NCBI GenBank assembly: GCA_003344405.1
Contig: NOWV01000077.1
Coordinates: 281,396-345,395 of the forward strand
Reading direction: 5' to 3'
DNA length: 64,000 nt
Origin: Trichoplax sp. H2
Taxonomy: Eukaryota > Placozoa > Uniplacotomia > Trichoplacea
This document shows, one piece after another, positions 1-13,007 of the stretch (position 1 is the stretch's first letter; each line of letters starts with the position of its first letter). A model generated the notes under the pieces. It worked only from the letters and a program-made list of their open reading frames with translations, was not told the DNA's origin and searched no databases. A program made the position numbers and the translations under genes.

Positions 1-5
1 CTTAC

Positions 6-3000
6 GTTAGATTTAACCACAAAAATGTAAGAACCTTGCATATATAATTCTGTGCCATTTGTCGCTAGTACCGTTCGCTTAATTCCAGTTTGAAATATGA
101 AATCAAGTTTAATCATTGTCGCTAAGCCACCTTAAAAACATACAATTTCACACAATTACGGCATGTCATAACAAGTACTGAATGGAATAGCAACGTTTTA
201 GCATGAAAGCAAAATGTTCTATTTTTGATTACGTTCGCAATGAGATGCTTTATAAACGGTTAAGATACAGTATATTATATTATTCGAGGAGATTGTTGTG
301 GTTGTACTGTGGATAATATTACCGAAAATGCTTAATCTTGACATGTGTAACATTCGAGAATTAGTTATTGGACACTGACTTAATTACGATATAGTTAAGC
401 TCGAATACACTACCTATATCTTGACGCTCTAAAAATACAGTTTGAGATGGATCCATATTTGGTTTGCCCCTATTAGTATTAAAGTAATCAGTCAAACTTT
501 AGCACTAAAGAATAATGAATAAGTACAATAGTAAGTAGAGCAAGAACAGTTTAAATTCGCATTTTTTTAAGCTAAAGTAAATTAATTAAAGGTGCACTAC
601 TATTCTTACTATTATGTCATGTGAGGCTACTGTTGTACGGTCATAGCTATTACCGTATACAGCATATGTAGTAAGACTTGATTACCATGAAATATAATTA
701 AAAAATGAAGAACTCACCAATAAAAGGCTTTAATGTTGACGTCAAGTAACTTCCATGTAGTTCCAAAGTCATTTGAAGCATAAAGCTATAAAAAATGCAT
801 GAAATAACAATTATCAACATCGTCAAAAGCATTATTGATTAGAAACATTTCCGAAATGGAACTCCGATCGACTGATTTAGTTGCTAATGTTATATTTCGT
901 TCTTTACCTTATTGTTATCACTGGTGTCAAGAGCTAAGACGTAATCCGCAACAGATGGATGGGGTACAATTCTATACGCTTTGAAAGTAATCTTAATCGG
1001 TAAGACTGATTGACCTTCATCAAAGGTAACGAATAGGTATTTATGGGCGACATCAGCAAAAATTTTCTAATAATAGCAAATTAATGATAATATTAGTCAA
1101 TCACATTTAGAATATAAATACACGAAATGATAAAGTAAAGTCAGTTATTCTTTCTTTTTATCTTTAATATCACTTTGTATCCCTTTAAGCTGTTAAAATG
1201 ACTGCAAATGATTTGATTAAATACTGAATTGATACTTTACAGACGTGGATCAAAGTGACGATTCACAAATTATAAACTTGTTACACTAACAATCTTATTT
1301 CATTCATTACGTAGTGATGACAATACCGCATATCGTCTATCTGCTATACGTACGAGTACATGTACTTACGCGTCTGAAATCAATAGGGCTGGTGTAAAAA
1401 TTGTCTACCGAAGACGGATTGCCATTCAGCAAGCGAAAGTCAGTAGTACGATTAACAAAGGTCTTTCCATAATTGGTAGAAATATAGATTCGACTATAGC
1501 TCGTATTGCTGAAAAAATTGTCACCAGTTACCACAATAATGGTACCACTTCCCTGACCGGACCAGTGAATAATCAATCGATGCGTTGAATCTTTCAAATT
1601 GGCCTGGAAAGATGTAAGTAATCCAATTAGGTTTAGATACATTGCAAGAGTAGTTTTCTAACTTTTCACAATCCAGTATGTTCATGATCTTATCATTATC
1701 TATCATATATAGCAGTAGTGGTAAAACTATGATATAATCTATATTATAATATTAAAGTTATGATCTTGTAATCTATACAAGATTTAACTCATAGATCAAA
1801 GAGGTTTATTAATCAGAAGTAGCCTTTACCGACATTCTTGCATAATATGGACTATACATATTGTTAAAATTGAATATTACGCGTATATTTGAATATGACA
1901 TGATCTATCAGGTCATCTGTGAAGGACCGTTAGCTAATCAAAGCTTCTACTAATTTGATACACTGTATGTACAGTGGTATTCTCTCTTACTTTGTCTGCA
2001 GCTATCAATGTTAACGTTGTCTGGCATTATAATTAGTAATATTGTATAACGTGGATGACAATTTTAAAACAGTCCATAGTGTTGAAGCCTTACATACACA
2101 TAACAGTCAACTTGTATACAGTCTATGTCAAGTTTATCTTCTATTCAGAGTCTTATAACTTAATGATATTGTTTTTTCTTCTTGCAAACTAGCCACTACG
2201 TGATTGACAACTCTATTCTTTATTCACTTCCTGTGGTGACGTAGTCTCGTTCACCTTGCCTGGTGTGTACAGTCATGGTACAGCGCAAGGAAGCAGTCTT
2301 TTATGATCAACTTTTGAGTTTCAACAAGCTGTATAAATAAATATTAAGTATCTGTAAAGCTACCTTACTGAATGTATCGATCGATTTGTTCTACATACTA
2401 GAAACTACCTGTTCAGTTCAACATTAAACGAGCAATTGATAACTATGTACAGTAGAGTCTACAGTCGTTGCCAATCGATGAAGGCACACGAGTGCAAACA
2501 GCTATCGTAGATATCGAACTGTACTGTCCTGATCATGAACAACACTTTCCATCGGTATCAATTAATGGCAAGAAGATGATCCAAACAGCATATCGATTGC
2601 ATGATTTCACGCCTTTGATCCAACATACTATCGACTCCATCTTTCAGTGTAGTGCTATCGATTTTTGTTTATTTATATCGACTTTTGTTTAGAAAAGGAG
2701 GTTCGTCTATCTATTCCCTTCGTTACTGGAAAATTTCTTTTTAGCTAGTAACTCTTGTTTTGACTACAGTAAACACTCGATCAAGTTGATACGATTGCTA
2801 TTAACGTTATAGTCTCTGCCGTACACCATGATCAAGGAAGGCATGCTACTGATCGTTGTAGTTAGTGCAAAGCTCCGCAGATCTTCATAACAGTTCACAC
2901 CTTGCTTGTATCAATAAATTAATCATGAATGCTTTACTGGTAATGGATGGTCTTCACCTTAACAGTAAATTGACTCTTGCTTACTTTCAAGCCAAATGTG

Positions 3001-4249
3001 GACTAACTCGACAGTAACAGACAGCTATTACAAACAAGTATTCCATGCAGATACTTTTCTATTACGTAGAAGGAATTATTTGCTCATCTCTACCTGGTTT
3101 GCCTCCATTATTGACTGCTATACAGCCTTCAAAAATTCCCACATCGGGCAACATAATTGTGCTACAGTACAAATCACTCTGGGAGGATCCGCCCAATACG
3201 CCATACTATCCAGCACTTTACAGTGTAGAGTACTGCATTTCAGCCACAGTATCATGCACGGTGATGTCATGACTTGCGCAGCACAGTACTAACTACTGAC
3301 TGCAATCGTGCAATGGTGCGCTTATCGTGATGGAGAGAACTGAAAGTTTACTGTCATCATGCAATTATTGGTGCATCATCAACAGTGCAAATAGAAACAA
3401 ATTTGAGCTAAGGTATATGGGTTGGGGTACTACTATGTTTTCGTCTTGTATTTGGGAATTAAAAAACATTTCATCACCATCGTCTAACACAGTAGCACCA
3501 ATTCAATTTGTCCATAATTATTGAACTGTGGGTAGAGAGGACATGGAAATCAATTCGATACAGAAAGGGCTTCTTGTGATTGAGAATAGAAGGAAAGAGG
3601 CCTTGAAAGCGATCATCAACACGATCCACTACTATTACAAAATAACTCAGCGATTTCGCGTTACTATAGTGTAAAACTGTTGTTCGATCTCTCACTACAA
3701 CGATGTTGAAGAAAAATAGCATCATAGTTCAGCAAGAATAAAGTGTATTGATTACAGCAGACAACAACGAGACATGTTATACTGTATTGCTACTTCACGA
3801 GCCGTTACAGTAGATAAACAGTCAGTGATGATGATCATTTTTGCTGACATCAAGTGCAACGCTTAAAAGACTCATCATGGCACATATTCGATAACAGCAT
3901 AGTACAGTACTGTCATTTCATGGTGGTATCATAAAGACTTTGATCGCGTTTGATGATTTCATCATGCATTAAGGTTAAGTGAACTTACCACCGATGTACC
4001 ATTGGGGGCAGGAGGCGGTGCAGTATTGGCTCTTTTAATCCGCTCTTTGGAATGGAAAACTTGCTTTATAGCTTCCTTTATTGGAATCTTCTTGGGCAGG
4101 GTGATTTGGTAAAAGTTCTGCCGTTCAGTCACCACTGTATGAGCAGGTAACTGTTGGTTATTTTCTGCGTTGAAGACGAACGAATCGTCCTTCCCAAAGG
4201 CTAGCAGGATAAAAGCGGAAAATATCAGAAACAGCTTCATTAGTGCCAT
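6..4249 (-). CDS. SORL1: SORL1/SorLA-type VPS10-domain sorting receptor, 5' part (runs off left edge)
   Basis: VPS10 receptors sort cargo between Golgi, endosomes and cell surface; SORL1 binds APP in mammals. Exons read on the minus strand: 3989-4249, 1370-1603, 908-1066, 718-785, about 411-469 and 6-130, about 302 codons, all phases agreeing; the last has a GTAAG donor at bases 5-1. Residues 1-19 form a hydrophobic signal peptide, followed by a propeptide ending in a furin-like RIKR site (residues 70-73). The VPS10 propeller then shows Asp-box-like motifs STNYGKTF and SNDFGTTW. Blocks such as KIFADVAHKYLFVTF, FYWGKPNMDPSQTVFLER and LDFIFQ line up with human SORL1 more closely than with sortilin or SorCS. 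The 411-469 exon could instead end at 414. Intron 1 is 2.4 kb and shows no other gene. The EGF, LDLR-A, FnIII, membrane and tail parts would lie beyond the window, so SORL1 rather than sortilin is an inference from the N-terminal half. Confidence 0.88.
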
Positions 4250-5029
4250 TACTTAATTTCCTAGCTTGATTATTATAATTTTGAAAGGCTGAACGAATGA
4301 TGTCAACTTGAATAGTTAGTACGTGATATACGCGAACTGTACTGTACGTCCATACAGTCCGGTATACACTACTGCAGTAGTGTACATACAGTACATACAG
4401 TAACACTGTACTGTATGATGAACACGACAGTAAATGTACAATTGTACAGCACAGGGTTAGGGTTCGGATTTTGTACAGTACACAGGCAGACTACTAAGTA
4501 CTGTACACTGTACAAATCGAAAACAAGACACGGTACTGGGCAGACCTGAGTATCGAAAATGACATAGTGTTCCTCATCAAATACAGTATTGTACGCGTGT
4601 GTAGTGTACGAGTGTGCGTACGGGTAGCGAGTTCTCCAGTACAGTACCCGGTACCAGGTACCAGCAGACGTCTGACGGTCCAGGTTTAAAGTTTACCCTC
4701 ATTGACTTTAGCGCGTGACCTTTCAAACAGAGTCTGCGTACACGTAGCATTTTTGCCGCTACGACTGTCATAGGAATAAACAGATACAGTCTATTTGTAC
4801 AATATGATATAATACAAATACAGTACATAGGTGGATCGGAAGGATACAGTAGTAATTTTTTACAGCTACTTCTGACAAAGTAGTATTGTAATAGCAATTG
4901 ATAACATACTCTTTAGCTAACCGACAATTAAGTTAAACCGAAGTGGAGATCCTCCAGAAGATCGAGACTTTATCAATAGTGAAGTTAAAGTTTTATAATA
5001 GAAATTTTTGTTGAAGCACTCGATGATTG
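4250..5029. other. Upstream region of SORL1 with GTAC-palindrome cluster
   Basis: No gene is seen here. It is the 5' flank of the SORL1 gene on the minus strand and ends at the tRNA. From about 4316 to 4580 it is crowded with overlapping copies of palindromic words such as ACTGTACAGT, TACAGTAC and GGTACC, the same words that fill the U2AF1/PEN-2 spacer. Promoter function is only suggested by position. Confidence 0.5.
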
Positions 5030-5118
5030 TCCCCGTGGCGCAATGGATTAGCGCATTGGACTTCTAACGTACTATGGTAGCGATTCAAAGGTTGCGGGTT
5101 CGAGTCCCGCCGGGGATG
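5030..5118 (+). tRNA. tRNA-Arg (anticodon TCT) with a 16-nt intron
   Basis: The sequence folds as a cloverleaf. The acceptor stem is 5030-5036 with 5111-5117, with one G-T wobble at the first pair, and 5118 is the discriminator. The A box TGGCGCAATGG is at 5036-5046 and the B box GGTTCGAGTCC at 5097-5107. The anticodon TCT is at 5063-5065, and the intron is placed at 5067-5082, directly after position 37, the normal site. Removing it restores the anticodon stem TTGGA/TTCAA. Body and intron position resemble animal tRNA-Arg-TCT genes, which commonly carry an intron. CCA is not encoded. It sits alone between SORL1 and U2AF1. Confidence 0.95.
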
Positions 5119-5123
5119 ATTAA

Positions 5124-5131
5124 TTTTTTTT
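5124..5131 (+). terminator. RNA polymerase III T-run terminator
   Basis: A run of eight T residues starts 6 nt after the end of the tRNA-Arg gene, the usual Pol III termination signal. Confidence 0.85.
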
Positions 5132-7507
5132 CATAGTTACTATAGCTACTTTGCTTTTCACGGTTTCCATTCCTTTACTCATCGGAGTCTCATCCTCTCA
5201 ACATTGAATTACAGTCTTTCATTTGTATCAGGGACTGCAAACGTTCAAAATTTTGGGGGCACTAATTTGCATGCAGTACTGTATGCAGTAGCGTTATTAT
5301 TGCTACTACTGTGACATGACACGTAAGTTACAGATGAGAAGGGGTGAAAGAAAGCTAGCGATCATTATGTGAGTAATCACGTACAGTACTCATATAATAC
5401 CAGCGTGACAATAAAGAGAAAACGATTTAGTAGTGTATGTCATAATCGAATTAATAATTATAATTATCGACAATATGGTTACAACATTCTCCTTGCTACA
5501 CAGTCCTGTACACTGGGCTACTAGCTGCATTTACAGTACTGTAATTTAGTAATCCATAACTGTCCATACTGTATTGAATATACGATACAGCTGCAGTGTA
5601 CTCACTACATATGACAGTATCGTCCCTTCTGACCTTAATCGTAGAATCTGTACGATATTGACAAGATTCTATGTTAGAAACAGGTAATGTATAAATCGTT
5701 TAATGCCAAAAAACGAAGGAACATTCAATTGCAATAATACAGTAGGTTAATGACCTTCAAGGGATTACTTGGATTGATCCCGTAAAGATCCAGCAGCAAT
5801 AAAATGACGTTGACCGATGTCAAGACAAATGCAAGTCAAAACACCTCCAAATCTTCCCTGAAATTAAACATTTAAAAGCTAATAAATTGGATGATACATC
5901 GTTGTAAATAACTTATACTGAAGATAATTGACTGACTGTGGCTATCATCGATAGTACACGAATATGCAACGCAAACTACGAGCACATGGATTTTACAGAG
6001 TGCTCGAATCCTGCATTCTTTACTGATACTTTTGATTTCGGGCGTCTTCGCTTGAAAATTTAGTATCTTCTGTATGTGGTGTTACCATGCACGTTATTGC
6101 TTATTTCATTAATAGAATAAAATGATGAACTATTTAAGCCACAGTTTATTGCTAGGACGGCAATTAGACACTCGATAATGAGCTACAGTGCCATAGCTCA
6201 GTTGTTAATGTTGTAATTTTTTATTCATCCTTTTATTTTCTCCGAAATACTTTGAGTTGGTCTAACAATTTGTAAAGATAATAAATGTGCAAGTCTACCG
6301 GACTATAAATTGACCAATGCGATAAACCCTTCGCCTTTTTAAGTCATCTATCTGTGAATTTCAGCCAGTCAATCAATTTCACTAGATAGGTCCTATACAT
6401 CATGCTTACCGACATGTAATATAGTGCTAATACGAGTATTAATAGGGTCTATAAGAATACAAAAGGTTACCCTGTTAACTGAAATATGCTGCAGAATACA
6501 TTAAGCATCGCATTGTTCACAGTTCAAGTAGACAAGTATGCAGCACTTTAAGGAATTCATCTTTTCTTAAGCGGATATATATCAAAAATATTATGAAAGT
6601 AAAGACACATACGACGAACGGCAATTAAGGTCTTGCAGTGATTGAGTAAAGGGTATAAACATATAAACCATACTATAGATATTGTATCGTAAAAGATGAC
6701 AGATATTCGCTAGGTGTCGTACTATTTTATAAAATAGCTACTAAGGCACAATTATCACTCTACGTATTATTCCTTAATAGTCTTCTACTATGTAATATGT
6801 AGACAGTTGCACATAGGTTGAAAGCATATTTATTCGTAATGATTTGAGGTTATCTATAAAATGAGATCAATTAGTAACTACGTCTACAACACATACAGTA
6901 TACTAGTATACTATATACCTTACCGGTCAGTCACGAACAATACACCAAATTGGAATCATGAACTACGAATACCGCCAGTATGAGTTCTCCTCAAACTATA
7001 AGGACAACGAACTAAATCAAGTTGAACAATTTACGATATACAGCAATCAATAGATGGAGTATAGTAAACACAACGATACCGTGAATACATATTGAATGTG
7101 CAATGTAGCATATTGCATCTTGATGCAAAAGTTCGCCATATGCGTACGAAAAGTTAAAATGTATTGGCAAGATACAGTTTTAGGTAGGAAGGCAATAGGT
7201 TGCAGGCAAGCAGTTAATGCTTCATACTTTATCGTAAAACGCATTACTAAATATTTTATGCATTTACAGCTAGCTATTGGGCTAAATTGCTTTGTTATTC
7301 GGGTCATAGACAACAAAACGCGAACTTTGCTTACACTGTACATTGAATATAAGCTCTTCATGACGCATTCGCTATATGACATAGCACATCTGCGGGATTC
7401 ATTATGTATAGTTAGCAGTAACTCCAACTTGTAAGGATTCTAACCGTACCATCACTAATCTACAATTATAGCACATTTAAATTAACAACTTATCAGGGGA
7501 ATGTACT
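5132..7507. other. Intergenic stretch, 3' flank of U2AF1
   Basis: AT-rich with no supported gene. Scattered GTAC palindromes lie at about 5255-5290 and 5500-5640. A TTTATT at 6829-6834 reads AATAAA on the minus strand and could be a distant U2AF1 poly(A) signal. Overlapping open frames on both strands at 7047-7434 have no recognisable similarity and shadow each other. A few short minus-strand pieces between 5680 and 6420 can be spliced in frame but are within chance expectation. Confidence 0.4.
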
Positions 7508-10500
7508 CTATTCGTAGTCTCTATCTCTTTCGCGACGACGATGTCTGTCCCTATCGCGATCCCTATTTCTTTCTCGGTCACGATCTACCGGGACATCTCT
7601 ATCTTCTTCTCTTGCATTTTTAAGATGGGTCGGCGATCGTGAACTGCAATTACAAGAAGTATCATCTTATAAGTCAAGAAGTCTTATAGTATTTTATGCT
7701 GCATGAGTATAGCAAACAATATTCCGGAAAAGGATAATTATATAGTAGGTCTCAAATTTTTAAAGCCAATTAAAAACAATTCGAAGGCTATATCAATTAT
7801 ACCTGGTGATATGTCTATGGCCATACAATTTTTTTCTAAAACATCAGAAATTGCATTAGATTGTGCCAAAACTTACGTTCAAAAATATATTAGTACGTAC
7901 TGTATATATAGAATGTTGACGATTGCAGATCGTATTTACCTTAAACTACGCGATATCGGCTTTAAATGCATAAAATTACAGAATCCCCCACGAGTACATT
8001 CCCTACGAAAATGTAACAACAAAAAAATGGATACTATATTATGCTCGGCAGATTTTTGGATCGACGGCATTTACATCATGTAACGCAAATGACAATTTAC
8101 CCCATCTCATATTGTCTACAACAGGCTTCCCTGAAAGATTAAACATGTATCATCTCGGTGAGAATGAATCAAATATAAAATCACTCAGTGAACAATAATA
8201 CCTGAAATCCGTTACTGGTGATAGCTCAGCAAAGATAGGATTACCTGGTAGATATATGCACATAAATCACGAACATTTACTGCTTATGCAATTAAATTAA
8301 AATTGTTGCTATTTCAAATTTAGTGAATTAAAGAAACCCACCATTGAACCATCGATTGTTCAAACTATTGACAGCTGCGCTCGCATGTTCTTCAGATCGA
8401 AACTATAAAAAAGTTTAGAAGAGGTCTTGAGGCGACATCACAATGCTACAATCAGTTTCAATCAAGTAGATACAGTACTCTAGAAAGACCTACCTTAACG
8501 TATACATTTCCAACAAGATGGTCTCCAAGATTGTCACAGACGTTCATTTCTTCGATTTCTCCATACTAAATATCGTATTTAAATCAAATTACAAGCGAAT
8601 TTTAGATCTTAATTCCGGATGTCAGACAAAGGGTTAAATCATAGCTGCATAATACTATCGTAACAGATAAGTTTGCTATCTGAACGTAACGTAATGCAAC
8701 AACAAGTATTTTGCTCTGACCTTTTCTTCCAGTTCGACGAAAATATCCTAAACATTTTGAAGGCAAGGAGATAGAACTTGTTTATTTCCATCACGACATA
8801 GTAAACATTGTTAACGTCTTTACTCACCTCATAATAATGATCGAAATGCTTTTGAGCATCTTCATCTGACATATTCGACTCTGTTAAAAGAACATATAAA
8901 ATAATCAGTGCTAAACATTTGACTAATCGCACGAGCTGGCAATTGTAATCGGTCAACAGTGCCATAGGACAGTCCGCCTTGTGAAATCGCAACAGACTTA
9001 ATGAATAATAATTCCAGAAATGGATTGCATGTTTACAACTATAAGGCGTCATTGGATACGAAGAATACAAATATAGTTCACGAATTTGTAGTTGATAGAA
9101 GCCGACGAAAGATAAGCAGAGATCTATAGTGCTCTTGGTATAATACAATAAACTAGAAATAAATAATCTGCAGTCAAGGAAGTAATATCTGTCTCAAATG
9201 TTTACCGTCAACTGTGCTAATATGAGTTTCAAATGCATAATAATACCTTAACAATTTTCTCTACTGGATTAATCTAAAGATTAAAACTCTTGAAAATGAA
9301 TTACTCAAACGTAAAGCGTATATTTGGCATAATGAAAGGTAATACAATTACCGCACTAAATTACCTGATCATGTAATCTTGTATAATTAATATACAGTAT
9401 CTTGCTTATTAGACAAACAGTAACCGTTCGCTATTAACTTAACAACGTCAAATGTGGTGATATCACTGAGTGTGCAAGTACCATTAACCTATCAATGATA
9501 CTAATTTACGAATTATTTCATAAACTATAATGTAAAAATTCGTTAACAATTTATGAAATTGCAATCCTATTTCATAACAAGCGATGCTGCATCTGATAAG
9601 AGTATAAATCATGAAGGCAAAAATAAGACTGCAACACGTTCAATAAGGCGAAACCACGTTTTTCTTACGTGCTTTGCGTGTTTTAGGAAAGTTAGCTACA
9701 ACCCTCAAAGTTAAATTTTATTAGTATATATAGATTATATATTGATTCGATTCTTAGTTACTATTATAACAATCACGCAAATAATCGTCTTTAGCTTCGT
9801 CTAAACATGTATAAGCTGTAAAATAAGCAGGTTTAAGTGATGGGTAGCTAAAGAAAGAACAAGGGAAGTTAGTGTCGAAATTGACATCAAATATGCGTAT
9901 AGTTACACTCTGGCAGTACGGCAGATTGCATTCTTAGTCTAAATATAATTTCACTTTGACCCATAGCTTTCGAGCGTAATATGAAGAAAAATAGTAATAG
10001 AACCTAGAGAAAGATATTTTGGACTTTCCCCTATCTGTTATAGGACATATAGCAAAATTATTGAAATTTTAATGTTTACAGAATCCAAGTGTGTACAAAA
10101 ATAACGCGAAATAACGTATTTATGATACTGATGTAGACGATTTCGAACGTAACGATATCACGATATATCAAGCATAGCAAAGAGGGTCGTCTATTACCCA
10201 CAAGTGATGGTAGACTTACTGTACGAGCCATCCGCTAACTGAACGGTATGTTGTGGATTTTGAAAGATATTTTGCATAACAATTGTCTAAAATCAATTGA
10301 GAAAAGGCATTACAAATAGGAAGGAAAGATATTAACGATAAGCTACAATGGTTACATGTTATTACTGTAGCACAGCCTGTACGCTGCAATGGCAACTTTA
10401 TATCACGAATTTTAATTTTTGATGCATTAACTATATACCTTAATACGTGCTACATCACCGTATAGAGTAAATACAATTTGAATTGGCTAAATAGCAACTA

Positions 10501-12356
10501 CTTCAATAAGTTGCTTAAATTTAACTTTAATTTATAATGTTAATATCGTAAAATAGTATTACAACCGAACTATAATTTTTAAGCGTAGGAGCGTTCTGCC
10601 TTCACTCTCGCGAAGGTAAGTATAAATAAACGACACACTTTGGTACTATCGCAAGATGGCTAATTTCAACTGGATTAGCTAATAGTAAGACGAGCACATA
10701 TTTCTAAGATAAATTTAGCCGAGTTCATCATTACAGCATAATACAGTATTAAGTTTGATAGATGATAAAACAGATACTGAAAGTTATATTTTTTACCTGA
10801 CTAAACGTAGGTTTATTATGAAGTCTTGAGCATCTTTCTCCGTGGCGACAGGCACCAATTTTAAAATAGAACGAGCAATTTACTCTAAAATAAAGTGAAA
10901 AAGCATAAGATGGATAGTACCATTTTAAGTTAAGACATACGAGTACAGAAAAATACTGTATTTTACTATAAGCATTATCTCGTACTTGCAATGCATCTAT
11001 CATCACAACTGTTTGATGCCTACTAAACTATCAAGTGTATACTGCATCGCCTGGGTGTAAAAAAAATACTGCAGTAAATCTACTACTGTAGGTATGACAT
11101 ATATAGTGTAGACGATTAAAGATGAAATTTGAAACCACTATACTGTCAATACTATATAAGCTTAACTAGTAAACTGGCTTCGAACTCTGCTTACTAATGT
11201 ACACTATCTTCATTTCAAGGATCATTAGCTTATCTAAATCCTAATTTACATTACTGTACATGGTATTGTGTTAGAATAGCGAAGCAGCTAATCAACAGTT
11301 GCTCAGGCAAGAGGATACACGGATGAAATTCTGGAATAAGATAATGGATCCGCTTGGAATGCGTACGCTTACGCTTACGCTTATGCTAAATTTTAGAATA
11401 TTTCAGCTGAGACCCTAAGATTAAGTACGCTTGCATAGCCGTATATCTATCTATTCGTCTCTAATTCATTGATATGATATAAATCGCATGTACGATCATT
11501 CAGATGATACATTTTGAGCCTACCAATTTCACAAATGTTTTAGTGTGTACGTGTACAGTATATATATATATATAGACGCGTGTAATTGATCGTATACGTG
11601 TACAACTATTAGCGAAAAGGAGCGAAAAGAAGTAAGATGTGGAGACAGTAAGAAATTACTTTTGCTACTTATTCCGTCAAGTTACACCATTTCTTGATGA
11701 TGCCAGTTTAACAATCTATTGTCTCCTATCAAGACGAATCGACTGTCTAAATTACACCTACACGACTTCTCAAAAGTTCGCTGGCCATTTGAGTACTGTA
11801 CAGAGTACAACTGTACATGCTGAGAAGCTTTCTCATCACTACCTGCCCGATCTTCATTATTACTCAAGCATCTACATCAGAATGAGTTTCACTGTGATCG
11901 TCCTTTAACGTGGTTTGTATAGCAATCCGCTGACACTACTGCCTGTGTTTATTAGACTCGAAAAAATAGTATCCTCGATGAATGTGATTGATGACTGCTG
12001 TTGGGAGTCAATTACGCTATCTTCATCGTTTAACTTTGAAAGCTTGGAAGTGATACAGAATCAATTGTCAATTTCCACTTTATACCAGTGATATCTACTT
12101 TCGAAGGCCAATGTATTCATAGTAAAACTTCACAACAACGCAAAATTAAGGATTTTAAAATGGTCAAGGAAATTTCTCAACTATGTCCTGTACGAATCTC
12201 CTCTACCATTCCGATGGTATTGGGAGTCAAATTTAGCCCATCAGATTGTATTTAAATGCCATTTTCTTGAATTTACGCCAACTATTTTCCCTCTATCTAT
12301 ACATCTGCTTACTTGTCCTTTTCTGTGCCAAAGATGGAAGCTAAATACTCCGCCAT
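7508..12356 (-). CDS. U2AF1: U2 snRNP auxiliary factor small subunit (U2AF35)
   Basis: The small U2AF subunit recognises the AG of 3' splice sites in complex with U2AF2. Twelve minus-strand exons, all phases consistent: 12313-12356, 10797-10884, 10220-10286, 8828-8880, 8721-8747, 8494-8565, 8342-8402, 8202-8244, 8101-8130, 7940-8002, 7803-7835, 7508-7643; 717 nt encode 238 aa, close to the human 240. The start [15 protein letters not shown] matches human exactly, and the first coding exon is 44 nt as in human. CCCH finger 1 is C18-x8-C27-x5-C33-x3-H37 with Ser34 retained; finger 2 has the same spacing in [20 protein letters not shown]. Between them lies the UHM domain with NNRWFNG. The tail of about 44 residues is rich in RD/RE/RS dipeptides but lacks the human glycine run. 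Exons of 27, 30 and 33 nt are microexons. Introns at 8881-10219 and 10885-12312 are long and hold no gene that I can see. Confidence 0.96.
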
Positions 12357-13007
12357 GTCTTTGAAAGTTCAGTGAATCAGCAAAGGCTTTCAAAACTGTC
12401 TATGAAAAACGGCACGATGACGATTCACACACCATCTACGCGACCCGTCGCGTTGGAGAAGATCGAAAAGCAGCGGTAAAGTGACAATCTTTACAGCTTT
12501 TTGTACTGAAATGCTATACCATGACTGTTACTGGACTCCACTGTTACCACTACTGTACTGAACAGTAGAAAGTAAAGTGAAAGATACTGCTTTGGTACAG
12601 TACAGTATACTGTACACTGTACACTGTACACTGTATTCGCTGACATGGCTGAGTCTAGACCTGAGAAAGGTTCGGTTCAATACCTTTATGGTCTCTATGG
12701 CTGACTCATAACTGTGAAAAATTGGACTCCAAATCCAATACTGTTAAGTCACTGCACTACCGTACAGTGTACAGTACTTACAGTACAGTACTGTGCACTG
12801 TAGACTACTGTAGTCATCGCTATTGTACTGTACTGTTTGCGCATGATTAACATACTGTACAGTACAGTAGTAATGGTGTACACTCACAGTACTGTACTGT
12901 ACTGTACACTATCATTGAGCGAGCGACTGCAGTAAAAGTACGTCACTACTTGGATGAGTTCAGAAAACTGGACGAGTGATCCGCGGTGAAGGAATTCAAA
13001 ACTAATC
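12357..13007. promoter_or_regulatory. Shared divergent promoter region of U2AF1 and PEN-2
   Basis: This is the 651-bp spacer between the two start codons, so both promoters and 5' UTRs must lie in or near it unless upstream non-coding exons exist. About 12540-12905 is saturated with overlapping palindromes built on GTAC, for example ACAGTACTGT and ACACTGTACACTGTACACTG. No TATA box is evident. Bidirectional promoter function is inferred from geometry only. Confidence 0.6.

Noticed and set aside
1641-1688. 48-nt extra SORL1 exon (CEKLENYSCN) followed by a 37-nt intron
   Set aside because: Joining exon 3989-4249 directly to 1370-1603 is in phase and aligns better with the SORL1 N-terminus; the extra exon has a poor acceptor.
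5680-6420. Chain of small minus-strand pieces (start ATGTCG|GTAAGC, IDDLKRRRVYRIGQF, FGGVLTCICLDIGQRHF)
   Set aside because: Pieces are 18-30 codons, and phases fit only with a poor acceptor; the total length is within chance expectation.
7047-7434. Overlapping 126- and 112-codon frames on opposite strands
   Set aside because: Mutual shadows with no recognisable domain, splice context or composition signal; they lie in the U2AF1 3' flank.
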